NCBI GenBank assembly: GCA_038232055.1
Contig: JBBSIN010000063.1
Coordinates: 1 to 11,760, forward strand
Length of the DNA: 11,760 bases
Reading direction: 5' to 3'
Source: JBBSIN01 sp038232055
GTDB lineage: Bacteria > Actinomycetota > Actinomycetes > JADGOV01
Every line of letters starts with the position of its first letter. Position 1 is the first letter of the stretch. The translations under genes were made by a program, and so were the position numbers. Below the pieces are notes generated by a model, which searched no databases, was not told the origin of the DNA, and saw only the letters and a program-made list of their open reading frames with translations. Positions 1 to 6,308 of this stretch are shown here, in pieces.

Positions 1-2
1 AG

Positions 3-137
3 AAGATCCGCCGGATCGGGCATGGCTTCAGAAACCTCGACAACTACCGGCTGCGACTACTGCTCTACTGCGGCGTCAACTGGCACACTGCACCCACGCC
101 GCGGATCAGAAGGCGCCGTCCACGCATGGTGGCGTAG
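3..137 (+). CDS. ISL3-family transposase, C-terminal end (5' part outside window)
   Basis: Frame 3 is open from the window edge to a TAG at 135-137 and gives 44 residues. It begins KIRRIGHGFRNLDNYRLRLL and ends in an Arg-rich PRMVA tail. The GFRNLDNYRLRLLL segment followed by a short basic tail ending in R-x-x-P-R-x-V-A is the usual C-terminus of actinobacterial ISL3 transposases. These are DDE enzymes that move the element by cutting its inverted repeats. The catalytic residues lie upstream of the window, so it cannot be said whether the gene is intact. The element's right end should lie just after the stop, but no inverted repeat can be shown without the left end. The call rests on recalled family sequence. 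Confidence 0.75.
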   Translation, partial: KIRRIGHGFRNLDNYRLRLLLYCGVNWHTAPTPRIRRRRPRMVA

Positions 138-372
138 AGCCCCTTTAGGCCGTTGTCCGCCGGCGAACAGCGCGCGATCCGGGCCGGAGCGACAGACCTG
201 ACGTCGGTGGTCGACGTCATGTTCAGCGACTGATGTCGATCGGCCGGGCTGGCACCACAAGCGCCACCACTCGAAAGGGACCCTTGGTCGCACGGACGTC
301 GGCGTTCGCCGTCTGATGGGCTGTCCGCCTGCTTGACGCGGGACGCCGTCCGCCGGGTGCTTCGATGCGACT
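138..372. other. Gene-free stretch after the transposase
   Basis: No complete gene is seen here. The transposase frame stays open after its stop, from 138 to a TGA at 231-233, and the last residues read ATDLTSVVDVMFSD. This could be the tail of an older gene cut by the IS element, but I do not recognise it and it has no start of its own. A TTGACG at 333-338 lies ahead of the next gene but has no good -10 partner. Confidence 0.3.
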
Positions 373-831
373 ATGACGAGAAGTGATGACGTCCTGCGCG
401 TCGCCAGCGCGAGTCGGGACATCGCGGCCGGGCTTGAGCCGATCTTCGAGTTAATCGCTGATCCCTTGCAGCAACCGCAGTGGGACGGAAACGAGAACTT
501 GGCCGAGGCGCCCGCCGGGCAGCGTGTCCGCCGGGTCGGTGACGTGTTCACGATGACGACCACCCGCGGCCACGTTCGGGAGAATCATGTGGTCGAATTC
601 GTGGAGGGTCGCCGCATCGCCTGGAAGCCGGCCGAGCCGGGCCAGGAGCCGCCGGGACACCTGTGGCGATGGGAACTCGACCCGATCGACGGGTCTCAGA
701 CGCGGGTCACTCACACTTACGACTGGACCCAGTTGACTGACGAAGATCGGTTCGCACGAGCCCGCGCTACGACGCCTGACAGGCTTCGGACCTCGCTCGA
801 CCGACTCGCTGTCCTCGCCGAGGGTTCCTGA
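373..831 (+). CDS. SRPBCC (START/polyketide-cyclase-like) protein
   Basis: The protein has 152 residues, the usual length for a single helix-grip SRPBCC domain. The N-terminus has the signature layout: a short strand (residues 8-14), then IAAGLEPIFELIADPLQQPQW, where a proline and tryptophan follow the first helices, as in the polyketide cyclase/dehydrase and AHSA1 branches. The centre has alternating strands (GDVFTMTTTRGHVRENHVV, then a strand ending IAWKP). A WRWELDPIDGSQTRVTHTYDW strand pair and a long amphipathic C-terminal helix (about residues 125-150) follow. Proteins of this fold bind hydrophobic ligands in a cavity, but the substrate cannot be told here. The ATG at 373 is the only reasonable start, and no clear Shine-Dalgarno precedes it. 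It is followed at 95 bp by the broken ester cyclase on the same strand, another small-molecule-pocket family. Confidence 0.75.
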   Translation: MTRSDDVLRVASASRDIAAGLEPIFELIADPLQQPQWDGNENLAEAPAGQRVRRVGDVFTMTTTRGHVRENHVVEFVEGRRIAWKPAEPGQEPPGHLWRWELDPIDGSQTRVTHTYDWTQLTDEDRFARARATTPDRLRTSLDRLAVLAEGS

Positions 832-925
832 CTGCCACGCGGCTCCACGCGATCAGCAGCATGAACCGATGGCCGTGGTGCTTCAGGACTGTCCAAGCGT
901 TGAGGAAGCGCGGGAGGATGTGCGA

Positions 926-1501
926 ATGGGCGCAGCTCCCACGTCGACGTACCTGGCGATCATCGCCGCGATCAAGGACGGCGACATAGGCCATCTGGAC
1001 CAACTGATCGCGCTCTCGCTTGTGGATCACAACGCGGTGCCGGGTAGCCGGCTGGGCTGGTTGGGTTCAGGTGTTGGGCGGCGTCTGCGCGCAGCGCCTT
1101 TCCTACCTCATCGGCACCGTCGAGGACACGCTAGCCGTCAAGGCAAGGTGGCTGGACAGGTGACGTGGCGCGGCAGCCATCGAGGCGACTTCGTGGGGGT
1201 GCCCGGAACCGGCGTCCGGGTCGAGTTCTCCGCCTTCCACATCGTCCCCTTCGCCGGGGGGCTGGCCGCCGAGTGGTGGGGCACAGCCGACTTCCTCCGA
1301 GCACTGGCTCAGGCCGGCGCGACGGTCGCCCCGCCCGGTGCCTTGGACGCCGCGGTGACACCTACCCCGGCCGCGGATGAGAGGGCGCCGCGCGATCCGC
1401 CAGAGGCGCTCGGTGGCAGCGTTGAGGCCTGCAGGCCGGTCGGGAGGCGCTGCTGTGGAAGCTCGAGGAACTCTCGGAGTACGACATCCGTCGCCCGCTG
1501 A
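926..1501 (+). pseudogene. SnoaL-like ester cyclase, frameshifted twice and fused to a DinB fragment
   Basis: The N-terminal part (STYLAIIAAIKDGDIGHLDQL, then LVDHNAVPG) and the C-terminal part (GKVAGQVTWRGSHRGDFVGV, FSAFHIVPFAGG, AAEWWGTADFL, GATV) are clear ester-cyclase (NTF2-like fold) segments in one frame. The stretch between them is nonsense in that frame. In the +1 frame, positions about 1047-1140 read QVLGG, then YLIGTVEDTLAV, which is the missing middle of the family. The reading frame therefore slips near 1044-1060 and returns near 1132-1142, so the open frame is an illusion. The start at ATG 926 is preferred over 869 because GGAGG at 913-917 sits 8 bases upstream. The natural stop after GATV is lost; the frame runs out of register through a DinB remnant from 1429 and stops at 1501. 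Sequencing indels could give the same picture. Confidence 0.75.
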
Positions 1502-1565
1502 CCCCGACGGGAACCGACCTGCTCAAAGGCTGGTTAAGCACCTGGCCGGGGTTGACCTTGGTACG
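1429..1565 (+). pseudogene. DinB/DUF664 gene fragment, partial copy of the gene at 7680-8270
   Basis: From CTGCAGG at 1429, 95 bases match 7719-7813 with 5 mismatches by eye. After a 2-base insertion near 1524-1526, matching continues through TGGTTAAGCACCTGGCCGGG to about 1564. The translation LQAGREALLWKLEELSEYD, then IRRPLTPTGTDLL corresponds to residues 14-45 of the complete protein; after the insertion LVKHLAGV appears in another frame. It has no start, no stop of its own and only about a quarter of the domain. It is a remnant of a duplicated or horizontally shuffled paralogue, not an active gene. It overlaps the end of the ester-cyclase frame. Confidence 0.85.
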
Positions 1566-1606
1566 GCCACCGCGTGGTCCTTCAGAAGACGCGCTCAAGC
1601 CAGTCC

Positions 1607-1743
1607 TAAGCCCGGATCCACCGTCGGACCTTGATCGGTTGCGGTGTGCCTGACGCGCAAATGCCCTTCTACCTGGAACGATGACCTTGCTGAGGGGTCA
1701 GTTGTCACCGAGGAGAAGGGCACCTGCAGGGTGCGAGCATCGC
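1607..1743 (+). repeat. Direct repeat, copy 1: truncated left end of an IS1380-family element
   Basis: These 137 bases match 3528-3664 with two mismatches (1610/3531 and the G/T in the GTTGCG run). In the second copy the repeat runs into the IS1380 transposase, and it includes the probable GTG start (1731 here, 3652 there) plus the first four codons. Copy 1 breaks off at 1743, four bases before the RidA stop, so this is an IS end with no transposase behind it. Confidence 0.9.
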
Positions 1744-1747
1744 CGCG

Positions 1748-2068
1748 TCAGCCGACGAGCGCCGTGCACCCCATCGAGATGAGCAGGTCGCGCGGCAGCG
1801 CGGCACCTGCAACGTCATCCGCGTCGGCGGGTCGGTGGGGAAGAACTCCGCGAACAGGCCGCTGAGCTCCGCGAAGTAGGCCTGGTCCCACGACGAGCAC
1901 CTGTGTCGCCACGACCAGGTCCGGCCGGCTGCCCGCCGCGCGCAGCACCGCGTCGAGGTTGGCGAAGGCCTGACGTGCCTGCTCCGCGAAGGTCTGCCCC
2001 ACCGTCGCCTGCGAGTACGGACCGATCTGCGCAGGCACCCCCGGCCCGGTCAGCACGCGTCGTTCCAT
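1748..2068 (-). pseudogene. RidA family (YjgF/YER057c/UK114) protein, internally deleted and frameshifted
   Basis: RidA proteins hydrolyse reactive enamines/imines from pyridoxal-phosphate enzymes. The start is convincing: MERRVLTGPGVPAQIGPYSQ with GAGAGGA 6-7 bases before the ATG. Good family sequence continues with FAEQARQAFANLDAVLRAAG and ends LPRDLLISMGCTALVG, keeping the conserved Arg before the last strand. Two defects are visible. About 20 residues (the V-F-V-S-G-Q core strand region) are missing between SQATV and GQTFAEQ. Between about 1888 and 1805 the expected sequence FAELSGLFAEFFPTDPPTRM appears only in a shifted frame. The 106 residues compare with about 125-130 in the family. 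It is last in the DUF4242-DsrE-CMD set, 27 bp after the CMD stop. Probably non-functional unless the shifts are sequencing errors. Confidence 0.75.
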
Positions 2069-2095
2069 GCGTGTCCTCTCGGTTCTCGTGAGTTG

Positions 2096-2689
2096 TCAGT
2101 GCTCGGCGATCGAACGGCCGACCGACAGGGCCTGGAGAAGGCCGTCGCTCATGCGGTCCGCGAACCCCGCGTCCGCGAGTGTCCCCGTCGCGTCGAGGAC
2201 CGTGCTGAAGAAGCAGCGCGCCGCGGTCGCGAGGACGACGTCGAGGATGTCGCCGTCGTCCAGACCGTGCTGGCGCAGGACCTCCACATCGTCGACCGTG
2301 ATGTCGGCCGCGGCGCGCGCCGCCTTCGCCGCGAACGCCACGACGGCGCGCTCCTCGTCGTCGAGCGTCTCCGGGATGTCGCCGCGCGCCAGCCGCGCGA
2401 CGTCGTCCTCCGACATGAACTTCTCGGCGAGGATCGCCCCGTGCGCGACGCTGCAGTACGTGGACCGCAGCTCGCGGGCGGCGGCCAAGGTCACGAGCTC
2501 GAAGCGACGCAGGGGCATCGTCGACGTGACGGCCGTGGCGAGGGCACGCCAGGCGTCGTACACGCCGGGTCTCGTGCCGAAGGCCCGGGAGTACGCGGGC
2601 AGGTGCCCGACGCGCTGGCGCTCGCGTGCGTACAGCTCGGCGGTGGCGCCGGTCGCGACGTCTTCCTCGATCGTGGCGAGATGACTCAT
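2096..2689 (-). CDS. Carboxymuconolactone decarboxylase / AhpD-like peroxidase-related protein
   Basis: The protein has 197 residues, an all-helical AhpD-like fold. The core is ELVTLAAARELRSTYCSVAH (residues 64-83). By the spacing of the AhpD active site (Glu, Cys-x-x-Cys, His), Glu64, Cys79 and His83 match the glutamate, second cysteine and histidine, while Ser76 stands where the first cysteine would be. Members of this alkylhydroperoxidase-related branch often lack one cysteine, so classic disulfide peroxidase chemistry should not be assumed. Start at ATG 2689 is chosen because GGAAGGG lies 6 bases upstream and the sequence before it overlaps the neighbouring gene. It is 29 bp after the DsrE stop and 27 bp before RidA, so it is probably co-transcribed. 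No frameshift is visible. The C-terminal half (residues 110-197) is plainly in frame and helical. Confidence 0.8.
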   Translation of the reverse strand: MSHLATIEEDVATGATAELYARERQRVGHLPAYSRAFGTRPGVYDAWRALATAVTSTMPLRRFELVTLAAARELRSTYCSVAHGAILAEKFMSEDDVARLARGDIPETLDDEERAVVAFAAKAARAAADITVDDVEVLRQHGLDDGDILDVVLATAARCFFSTVLDATGTLADAGFADRMSDGLLQALSVGRSIAEH

Positions 2690-2718
2690 GGCACATCCCT
2701 TCCGTGCAACGCGTGAGG

Positions 2719-3084
2719 TCAGTAGCTGAACGTCGTCGCCGCGTCGTCGCCGATCCACTGCCACATCGGAACGGTCCCGCCGAGCTGCGCGTTGCCGACC
2801 AGCGTCGCGTCGCTGAGCTGCCGCGCCGTGAAGCAGATGGGGCACACGAGCATCTGGCCACCCGCCTTGGCGTAGCGCTCCACCAGGTCGGCCAGTGGCG
2901 GACACCCGTCGCACGCGACGCCCGTCGCGACGCCGAACGTCGCCAGGCGGACGGCTTCCTTCGTGAGGAACATCAGGGTCGGCCGGCCCTGCTCGGCCGC
3001 CCCGACTGCGACGAGGAACGCCACCGTCACGCGCTCCGCGTCCTCGAGTCCCGTCGTCAGACTGACGACTGCCTTGTTGCTCAT
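2719..3084 (-). CDS. DsrE/DsrF-like small sulfurtransferase-fold protein
   Basis: The protein has 121 residues, typical for a single DsrE/YchN-type domain. The start is KAVVSLTTGLEDAERVTVAF, the first strand and helix with the TTG loop of the fold. It is followed by TLMFLTKEAVRLA, a second strand and helix typical of the family. It has cysteines at 58, 61, 81 and 84, arranged as CDGCPPL and VCPICF. The second motif is where active-site cysteines of the fold usually sit, and the paired C-x-x-C layout would suit persulfide or thiol exchange, or metal binding. The substrate is not known. The ATG at 3084 has a strong GAGGAG 8 bases upstream. It is second in the minus-strand set after DUF4242 (50-bp gap) and appears intact. 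Confidence 0.8.
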   Translation of the reverse strand: MSNKAVVSLTTGLEDAERVTVAFLVAVGAAEQGRPTLMFLTKEAVRLATFGVATGVACDGCPPLADLVERYAKAGGQMLVCPICFTARQLSDATLVGNAQLGGTVPMWQWIGDDAATTFSY

Positions 3085-3134
3085 GTCACGTGCTCCTCTC
3101 GTCGCGACACCCGCCGCGGCGGATACGGCTGCCG

Positions 3135-3415
3135 TCAGACCAGCTCAGCGGCGGCGGTGTCGATGGTGGCACGGACCTGGTGCACGGCGTCAACGGGGAA
3201 GCCGCCGCAGCGGCCGTGCTCGCGGATGATGTCCTCGGCGGTGGCCTTGGTAGAGACAGAAGGTCTTGTCGTCCACGACGTAGCTGTGGACCCACTGGAT
3301 GTCGGGGCCCAGGTCACGGACGCGGCTGCGCTCGCGGCCGTCGCCGGGCACTCCAACGAGGTCCTGCCATCTGGCCGGCTCCCGGAACGGTGCGCTCGAT
3401 GACGAACTTCGGCAT
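3135..3415 (-). pseudogene. DUF4242 (SCO4226-like) small protein, frameshifted
   Basis: Three frames together spell one family member. The first is MPKFVIERTVPGAGQM, starting at ATG 3415 with AAGGAG upstream. The second is LGPDIQWVHSYVVDDKTFCL, ending near 3250. The third is ATAEDIIREHGRCGGFPVDA, running to the TGA at 3135. Family members have about 90 residues and the Ile-Gln-Trp / Ser-Tyr-Val / Gly-Gly-Phe-Pro pattern seen here; the SCO4226 relative is a nickel-binding ferredoxin-like fold. The total span of 281 bp is not a multiple of three. The joins lie at about 3365-3385 and 3243-3253. It heads the four-gene minus-strand set, so its promoter should lie in 3416-3527. Confidence 0.75.
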
Positions 3416-3426
3416 GTCGGCTCCTT

Positions 3427-3444
3427 CGTTGTCGTACGACGACG
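3427..3444. promoter_or_regulatory. Palindrome upstream of the DUF4242-DsrE-CMD-RidA set, possible operator
   Basis: CGTTGTCGTACGACGACG contains a perfect 10-bp palindrome (GTCGTACGAC, 3431-3440) with one mismatched pair and then a further matching CGT/ACG on the outside. It lies 12 bp upstream of the DUF4242 start, ahead of its AAGGAG. A weak TACGCT (minus strand, about 3465-3470) could be a -10, but no -35 is convincing. The role as an operator is inference from position and symmetry only. Confidence 0.3.
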
Positions 3445-3527
3445 TGCTGGCACGGCGCAGCGTAGGGCGACGCGAGCCGCGGTACATGGGGCGTTCCCTC
3501 ATCCCGCGGGACGCGCGCGGGCGCGGA

Positions 3528-3664
3528 TAACCCCGGATCCACCGTCGGACCTTGATCGGTTGCGTTGTGCCTGACGCGCAAATGCCCTTCTACCTGGAAC
3601 GATGACCTTGCTGAGGGGTCAGTTGTCACCGAGGAGAAGGGCACCTGCAGGGTGCGAGCATCGC
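3528..3664 (+). repeat. Direct repeat, copy 2: left end of the IS1380-family element
   Basis: This is the partner of 1607-1743 (offset 1921, two mismatches). Here the repeat leads directly into the transposase from GTG 3652. The two copies bracket the four-gene block at 1748-3415, so recombination between them would remove about 1.9 kb as a circle. Confidence 0.9.
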
Positions 3665-4655
3665 ATGTGCTGAGCCGGGTGTCGGTGAGCTTCGACGAGG
3701 TGAATCTGGTGCCGAACGCCGGGCTGCTGCCGGCGGCGGTCCTCGCGGAACGGCTCGACCCGGCTGCACCTGGCGACGCACGGAGCGAACAGCGGCAGCA
3801 AGGCCTTGACGGTGATCGGGTCGATGCTGGCCGGTGGCGACAGCATCAACGACGTGGCGGTGCTGCGCGCCGGCGCCGCCAGCGAGGTCTTCGACGTCAC
3901 GCGTCGACGTGCGGTTCTCGGTCACCGTGCGGCAGGACAAGCGGGTACGGGCCGCGATCGACGCCATCGCCGACGACGCGTGGCAGCCGATCCCGTACTG
4001 GCTGTTCAGCCCGGAGGTGTCCGGGGCCGACGTCGCCGAGGCCAGCTACACCGCGTTCACCGGGAAGGACGCGATCCCGGTGCGGTTGATCGTGCGCCGG
4101 GTCCGGCCCACCCCCGGCTCGCAGCTGGCGCTGTTCACCACCTGGAGCTACCACGCGTTCGTCACCGACCGCACCGGCCAGACCCTGGAGCTGGAGGCCG
4201 ACCACCGCCGGCACGCCGTCGTCGAACAGGTCATCGCCGAACTCAAGAGCGCCGGGCTCGCGCACCTGCCCTCCGGCCACTTCATGGCCAACGCCGCCTG
4301 GCTCGCCCTCGCCGTGATGGCCCACAAACCTCGCCGGGCCGTCGGTCAGCTCGCCGGACCCGACCTGGACGCCGCCACCGCCGCCACGCTGCGCCGCCGC
4401 GTGTTCACCGTCCCGGGTCGGCCCGTCCGGACCGGACGCCGCCGGCACCTGCGGCTCCCCGACACGTTCATCGCGGCGTTGATGGGCGCCGAGGCGGACA
4501 TTTTGTGCGGTGTCCCGTACGGGGCGCCGCAGCGAGGAGCGGGTGAACTCCCGCAACGGCGGTGCCGGACCCTGCCGGCGATGAGCCATCGCAACTCCCG
4601 AAACCTCCAAGGGTTGCGACGATTCCTGCAATCCGCCCAGCGAGATGGATCGGGG
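3531..4655 (+). mobile_element. Deleted IS1380-family insertion sequence
   Basis: The element is anchored by the transposase remnants. A possible pair of ends is CCCCGGATCCACC at 3531-3543 and, reading inward from the right, CCCCGATCCATC (reverse complement of 4644-4655). They align with one gap and one mismatch. A length of 1.1 kb is about 0.5 kb short of a normal IS1380 element, which agrees with the internal deletion in the transposase. No target-site duplication is visible. The right boundary is tentative. Confidence 0.5.
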
Positions 4656-4742
4656 CCGGCGGCACCGAGCAGGGGTAGTTCAGTGTGTAAGCGGACCTCG
4701 TCGCGGCGCACCAGGTTCGAGCGGGTGATTTCGACGGTCTAG
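3652..4742 (+). pseudogene. IS1380-family transposase, internally deleted and frameshifted
   Basis: Three pieces of one DDE transposase are recognisable in different frames. The first is RVSVSFDEVNLVPNAGLLPA, then AVLAERL (to about 3760). The second is ALTVIGSMLAGGDSINDVAV, then LRAGAASEVFDV (about 3800-3898). The third is VRFSVTVRQDKRVRAAI through RLIVRRVRP, VVEQVIAELKSAGLAHLPSG, then FMANAAWLALAVMAHKP (about 3906-4340). Between pieces two and three roughly 150 residues are missing, including the region that carries the first catalytic aspartates. The third frame continues open to TAG 4740-4742, but after about 4490 it no longer resembles the family. The gene cannot encode an active transposase. 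The start at GTG 3652 is inferred from the family's short N-terminus. Confidence 0.85.
4589..4619. other. Stem-loop near the right end of the IS1380 remnant
   Basis: TCGCAAC at 4589-4595 pairs with GTTGCGA at 4613-4619, and the adjoining CCC/GG(G) adds to the stem if one T is bulged, giving about 10 bp around an 11-base loop. It has no T-run, so a terminator role is unproven. It lies between the transposase remnant and the convergent isomerase-like gene, where a terminator would be useful. Confidence 0.3.
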
Positions 4743-5524
4743 AAGGGGACCTCGGTTGCTAGGAGTCCCTCCGCGGCGCCGCGTCCTGACAGGCCGCGGC
4801 AGAACTGCACGGCGTCGGCCTGCAGCCTGGGGCCGCCCGTACCGAAGGACCAGGATCCGCCCGCCGTGCCAGTGAGGACAAGGCTGCAAGGTTGGCCGTG
4901 TCGGGCCGCCCATTCGTTGACCACATCGTCGACGAGGACGCCGTCGTGCGCGGCAGTGATCTCCAGCGGAGCACCGGTGACCTCCGCGATGTCGGTGCGG
5001 TGCATCCAGGGGTCGCGGGTCAGGACCACGTCGATGAGGTAGCCGAAGGTCCACGATTCCTGCGGGCTGTTCGCCTTCCCGCCGACCGGCTGGGCGACCG
5101 GCATGACGCGCCGGCGCACCAGTCCGGGTGCGCGGCGGCGGCCGCGCGCCGCGCGGGGACCCACCCGGGCGAAGCGCTCGATGATCTGGGGGCCGGTCAG
5201 GTCGGCCCGCTCGGCGACCTGCAGGGCGGTGAGGGCATCGATGAAGACGCCACCGGCCCGGGATGCCTTTCGGCTCTGGCGAATCTGCTCGCGCACGGTC
5301 GCCGCCATCTCGGCCATTCCGAGCATGTGGCTCGCCAGTGCGCGTACGTCCCAGTCCGAACAGACGGTCGGCCGTGACCAGTCTTGCGCCGACAGCGAGC
5401 GGAGTTGAGTTACGACGCGTTGGTATTCCTCGGCGGCCAGGCGCATCGCCACGGCCCGGTCGAGGGTTGGCCGGCGGGCCGCAACGCGATCGCGCGTGGA
5501 CGTTTTGGTCGATGAGGTCGTCAT
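4739..5524 (-). CDS. Maleylpyruvate isomerase family (MDMPI, DinB-fold) mycothiol-dependent-type enzyme
   Basis: The protein has 261 residues. The N-terminal DinB-like domain shows CSDWDVRALASHMLGMAEM (residues 55-73) with metal-ligand candidate His66. A long helical stretch follows to YLIDVVLTRDPWMHRTDIAE (residues 162-180). His175 and Asp171 sit at the spacing of the Glu-x3-His pair known in Corynebacterium MDMPI, with Asp in place of Glu. The C-terminal part (about 195-261) carries VVNEWAARHG and SWSFGTGG, typical of the small MDMPI C-terminal domain. Members use mycothiol as cofactor or co-substrate; the actual substrate is unknown. The ATG at 5524 lies one base past the TGA of the upstream gene (TGACATGA), without a good Shine-Dalgarno, so translation is probably coupled. 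It is last in the TetR operon and convergent with the IS remnant; the stop codons overlap within 4 bp. Confidence 0.8.
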   Translation of the reverse strand: MTTSSTKTSTRDRVAARRPTLDRAVAMRLAAEEYQRVVTQLRSLSAQDWSRPTVCSDWDVRALASHMLGMAEMAATVREQIRQSRKASRAGGVFIDALTALQVAERADLTGPQIIERFARVGPRAARGRRRAPGLVRRRVMPVAQPVGGKANSPQESWTFGYLIDVVLTRDPWMHRTDIAEVTGAPLEITAAHDGVLVDDVVNEWAARHGQPCSLVLTGTAGGSWSFGTGGPRLQADAVQFCRGLSGRGAAEGLLATEVPF

Positions 5525-5525
5525 G

Positions 5526-6308
5526 TCAGCCGACCGGCAATGCGTGTGCCGGCAGCGGCTTCGCCGTGACGTCGACTGCGGCACAGCCGAAGCGCTGCTC
5601 GTAGACGTCGGCCAGGGTCCGCAGCAGCGCCGGGCAGTCGCCGGAGTACGACGAGCCGTGCATGACGGCGAGCGTGCGCGGCTCGAGATCGGCCAGCCGG
5701 CGGTAGGTGACCGGCACCGCCGGCCCTAGGGAGGTCTGGCCGAACAGGTCTTCGGCGGCGATCGCCGCGTCGACGAGATCCCCATCGGTGACGGCAGGCC
5801 CGTCGCCGAGCTGGCTGACCAGGTCTCCGCAGAACAGCGTGGCCGTCTCCTGCTCGAAGAAGACGTGGGACTCCCAGTTGTGCGGAACGTGCGGGGTCGC
5901 GACCTCGACGACCCTGCGCTGCAACCCCGCACCGCCCAGGTCGAGCACGTCGCCGTCGGCCAGCGGCCGAGGCGGCCGATCGCACAGGTCGTTCAGCGAC
6001 AGCATGCAGCCCAGCGCACCATGAGCGACCTGAGCATCCCGCGCGACTCCGAGGAACTCGTTGACCGCGCCGCACTCGTCGGCCTCGACGTGTGCAAAGG
6101 CGATCCACCGCAGCCGGTCGACGGGCATGACCCGCTCCACTGCCTCGCGGACCAGCGGGAAGAGCGAGCGCATGCCGGTGTGGTAGAGCAGCGGCTCCTC
6201 GGCGTCGACGAGGAACTGGTTGAACGTGAAGCCACCAGGGGCCGCCTCCGGGATGCAGGTCGAGATCCGGTAGATACGGTCGGCGATCTGATCAACGTTG
6301 CTGTGCAC
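5526..6308 (-). CDS. Di-iron metallo-beta-lactamase-fold protein of the oxygen-binding (ODP/flavodiiron) type, no flavodoxin domain
   Basis: The protein has 260 residues, a single MBL domain. Ligand motifs are HVEADECG (His73, Glu75, Asp77), TPHVPHNWE (His140), CGDL (Asp162) and MHGSSYSGD (His217). The His-x-Glu-x-Asp pattern, with Glu in place of the second His of hydrolytic MBLs, marks the di-iron oxygen-binding branch rather than the zinc hydrolases. Flavodiiron proteins reduce oxygen or nitric oxide but need a flavodoxin domain, which is absent here, so a partner reductase or a sensing role is likely. The N-terminal part IADRIYRIS, then FTFNQFLV is the usual family opening. Start GTG 6308 has AAAGGGA upstream and lies inside the last 17 bp of the TetR gene. 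The stop is one base from the isomerase start. Together this looks like a tight operon. Confidence 0.85.
   Translation of the reverse strand: MHSNVDQIADRIYRISTCIPEAAPGGFTFNQFLVDAEEPLLYHTGMRSLFPLVREAVERVMPVDRLRWIAFAHVEADECGAVNEFLGVARDAQVAHGALGCMLSLNDLCDRPPRPLADGDVLDLGGAGLQRRVVEVATPHVPHNWESHVFFEQETATLFCGDLVSQLGDGPAVTDGDLVDAAIAAEDLFGQTSLGPAVPVTYRRLADLEPRTLAVMHGSSYSGDCPALLRTLADVYEQRFGCAAVDVTAKPLPAHALPVG

Noticed and set aside
333..372. TTGACG at 333-338 as a promoter for the SRPBCC gene
   Set aside because: No acceptable -10 lies 16-19 bp downstream; the only AT-rich bases overlap the start codon.
57..563. Minus-strand frame across 57-563
   Set aside because: It runs opposite the transposase tail and the SRPBCC gene and has no family character.
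1815..2861. Minus-strand frame of 348 codons over CMD and RidA
   Set aside because: It is out of frame with the well-supported CMD and DsrE genes and is almost all Arg/Ala/Gly. Only its extreme end overlaps the shifted part of RidA.
3565..3651. A short peptide starting MCLTRKCPSTWNDD, also found at 1644
   Set aside because: It is repeated because it lies in the 137-bp IS end, not because it is a gene. It comes ahead of the probable transposase start and has no ribosome-binding site.
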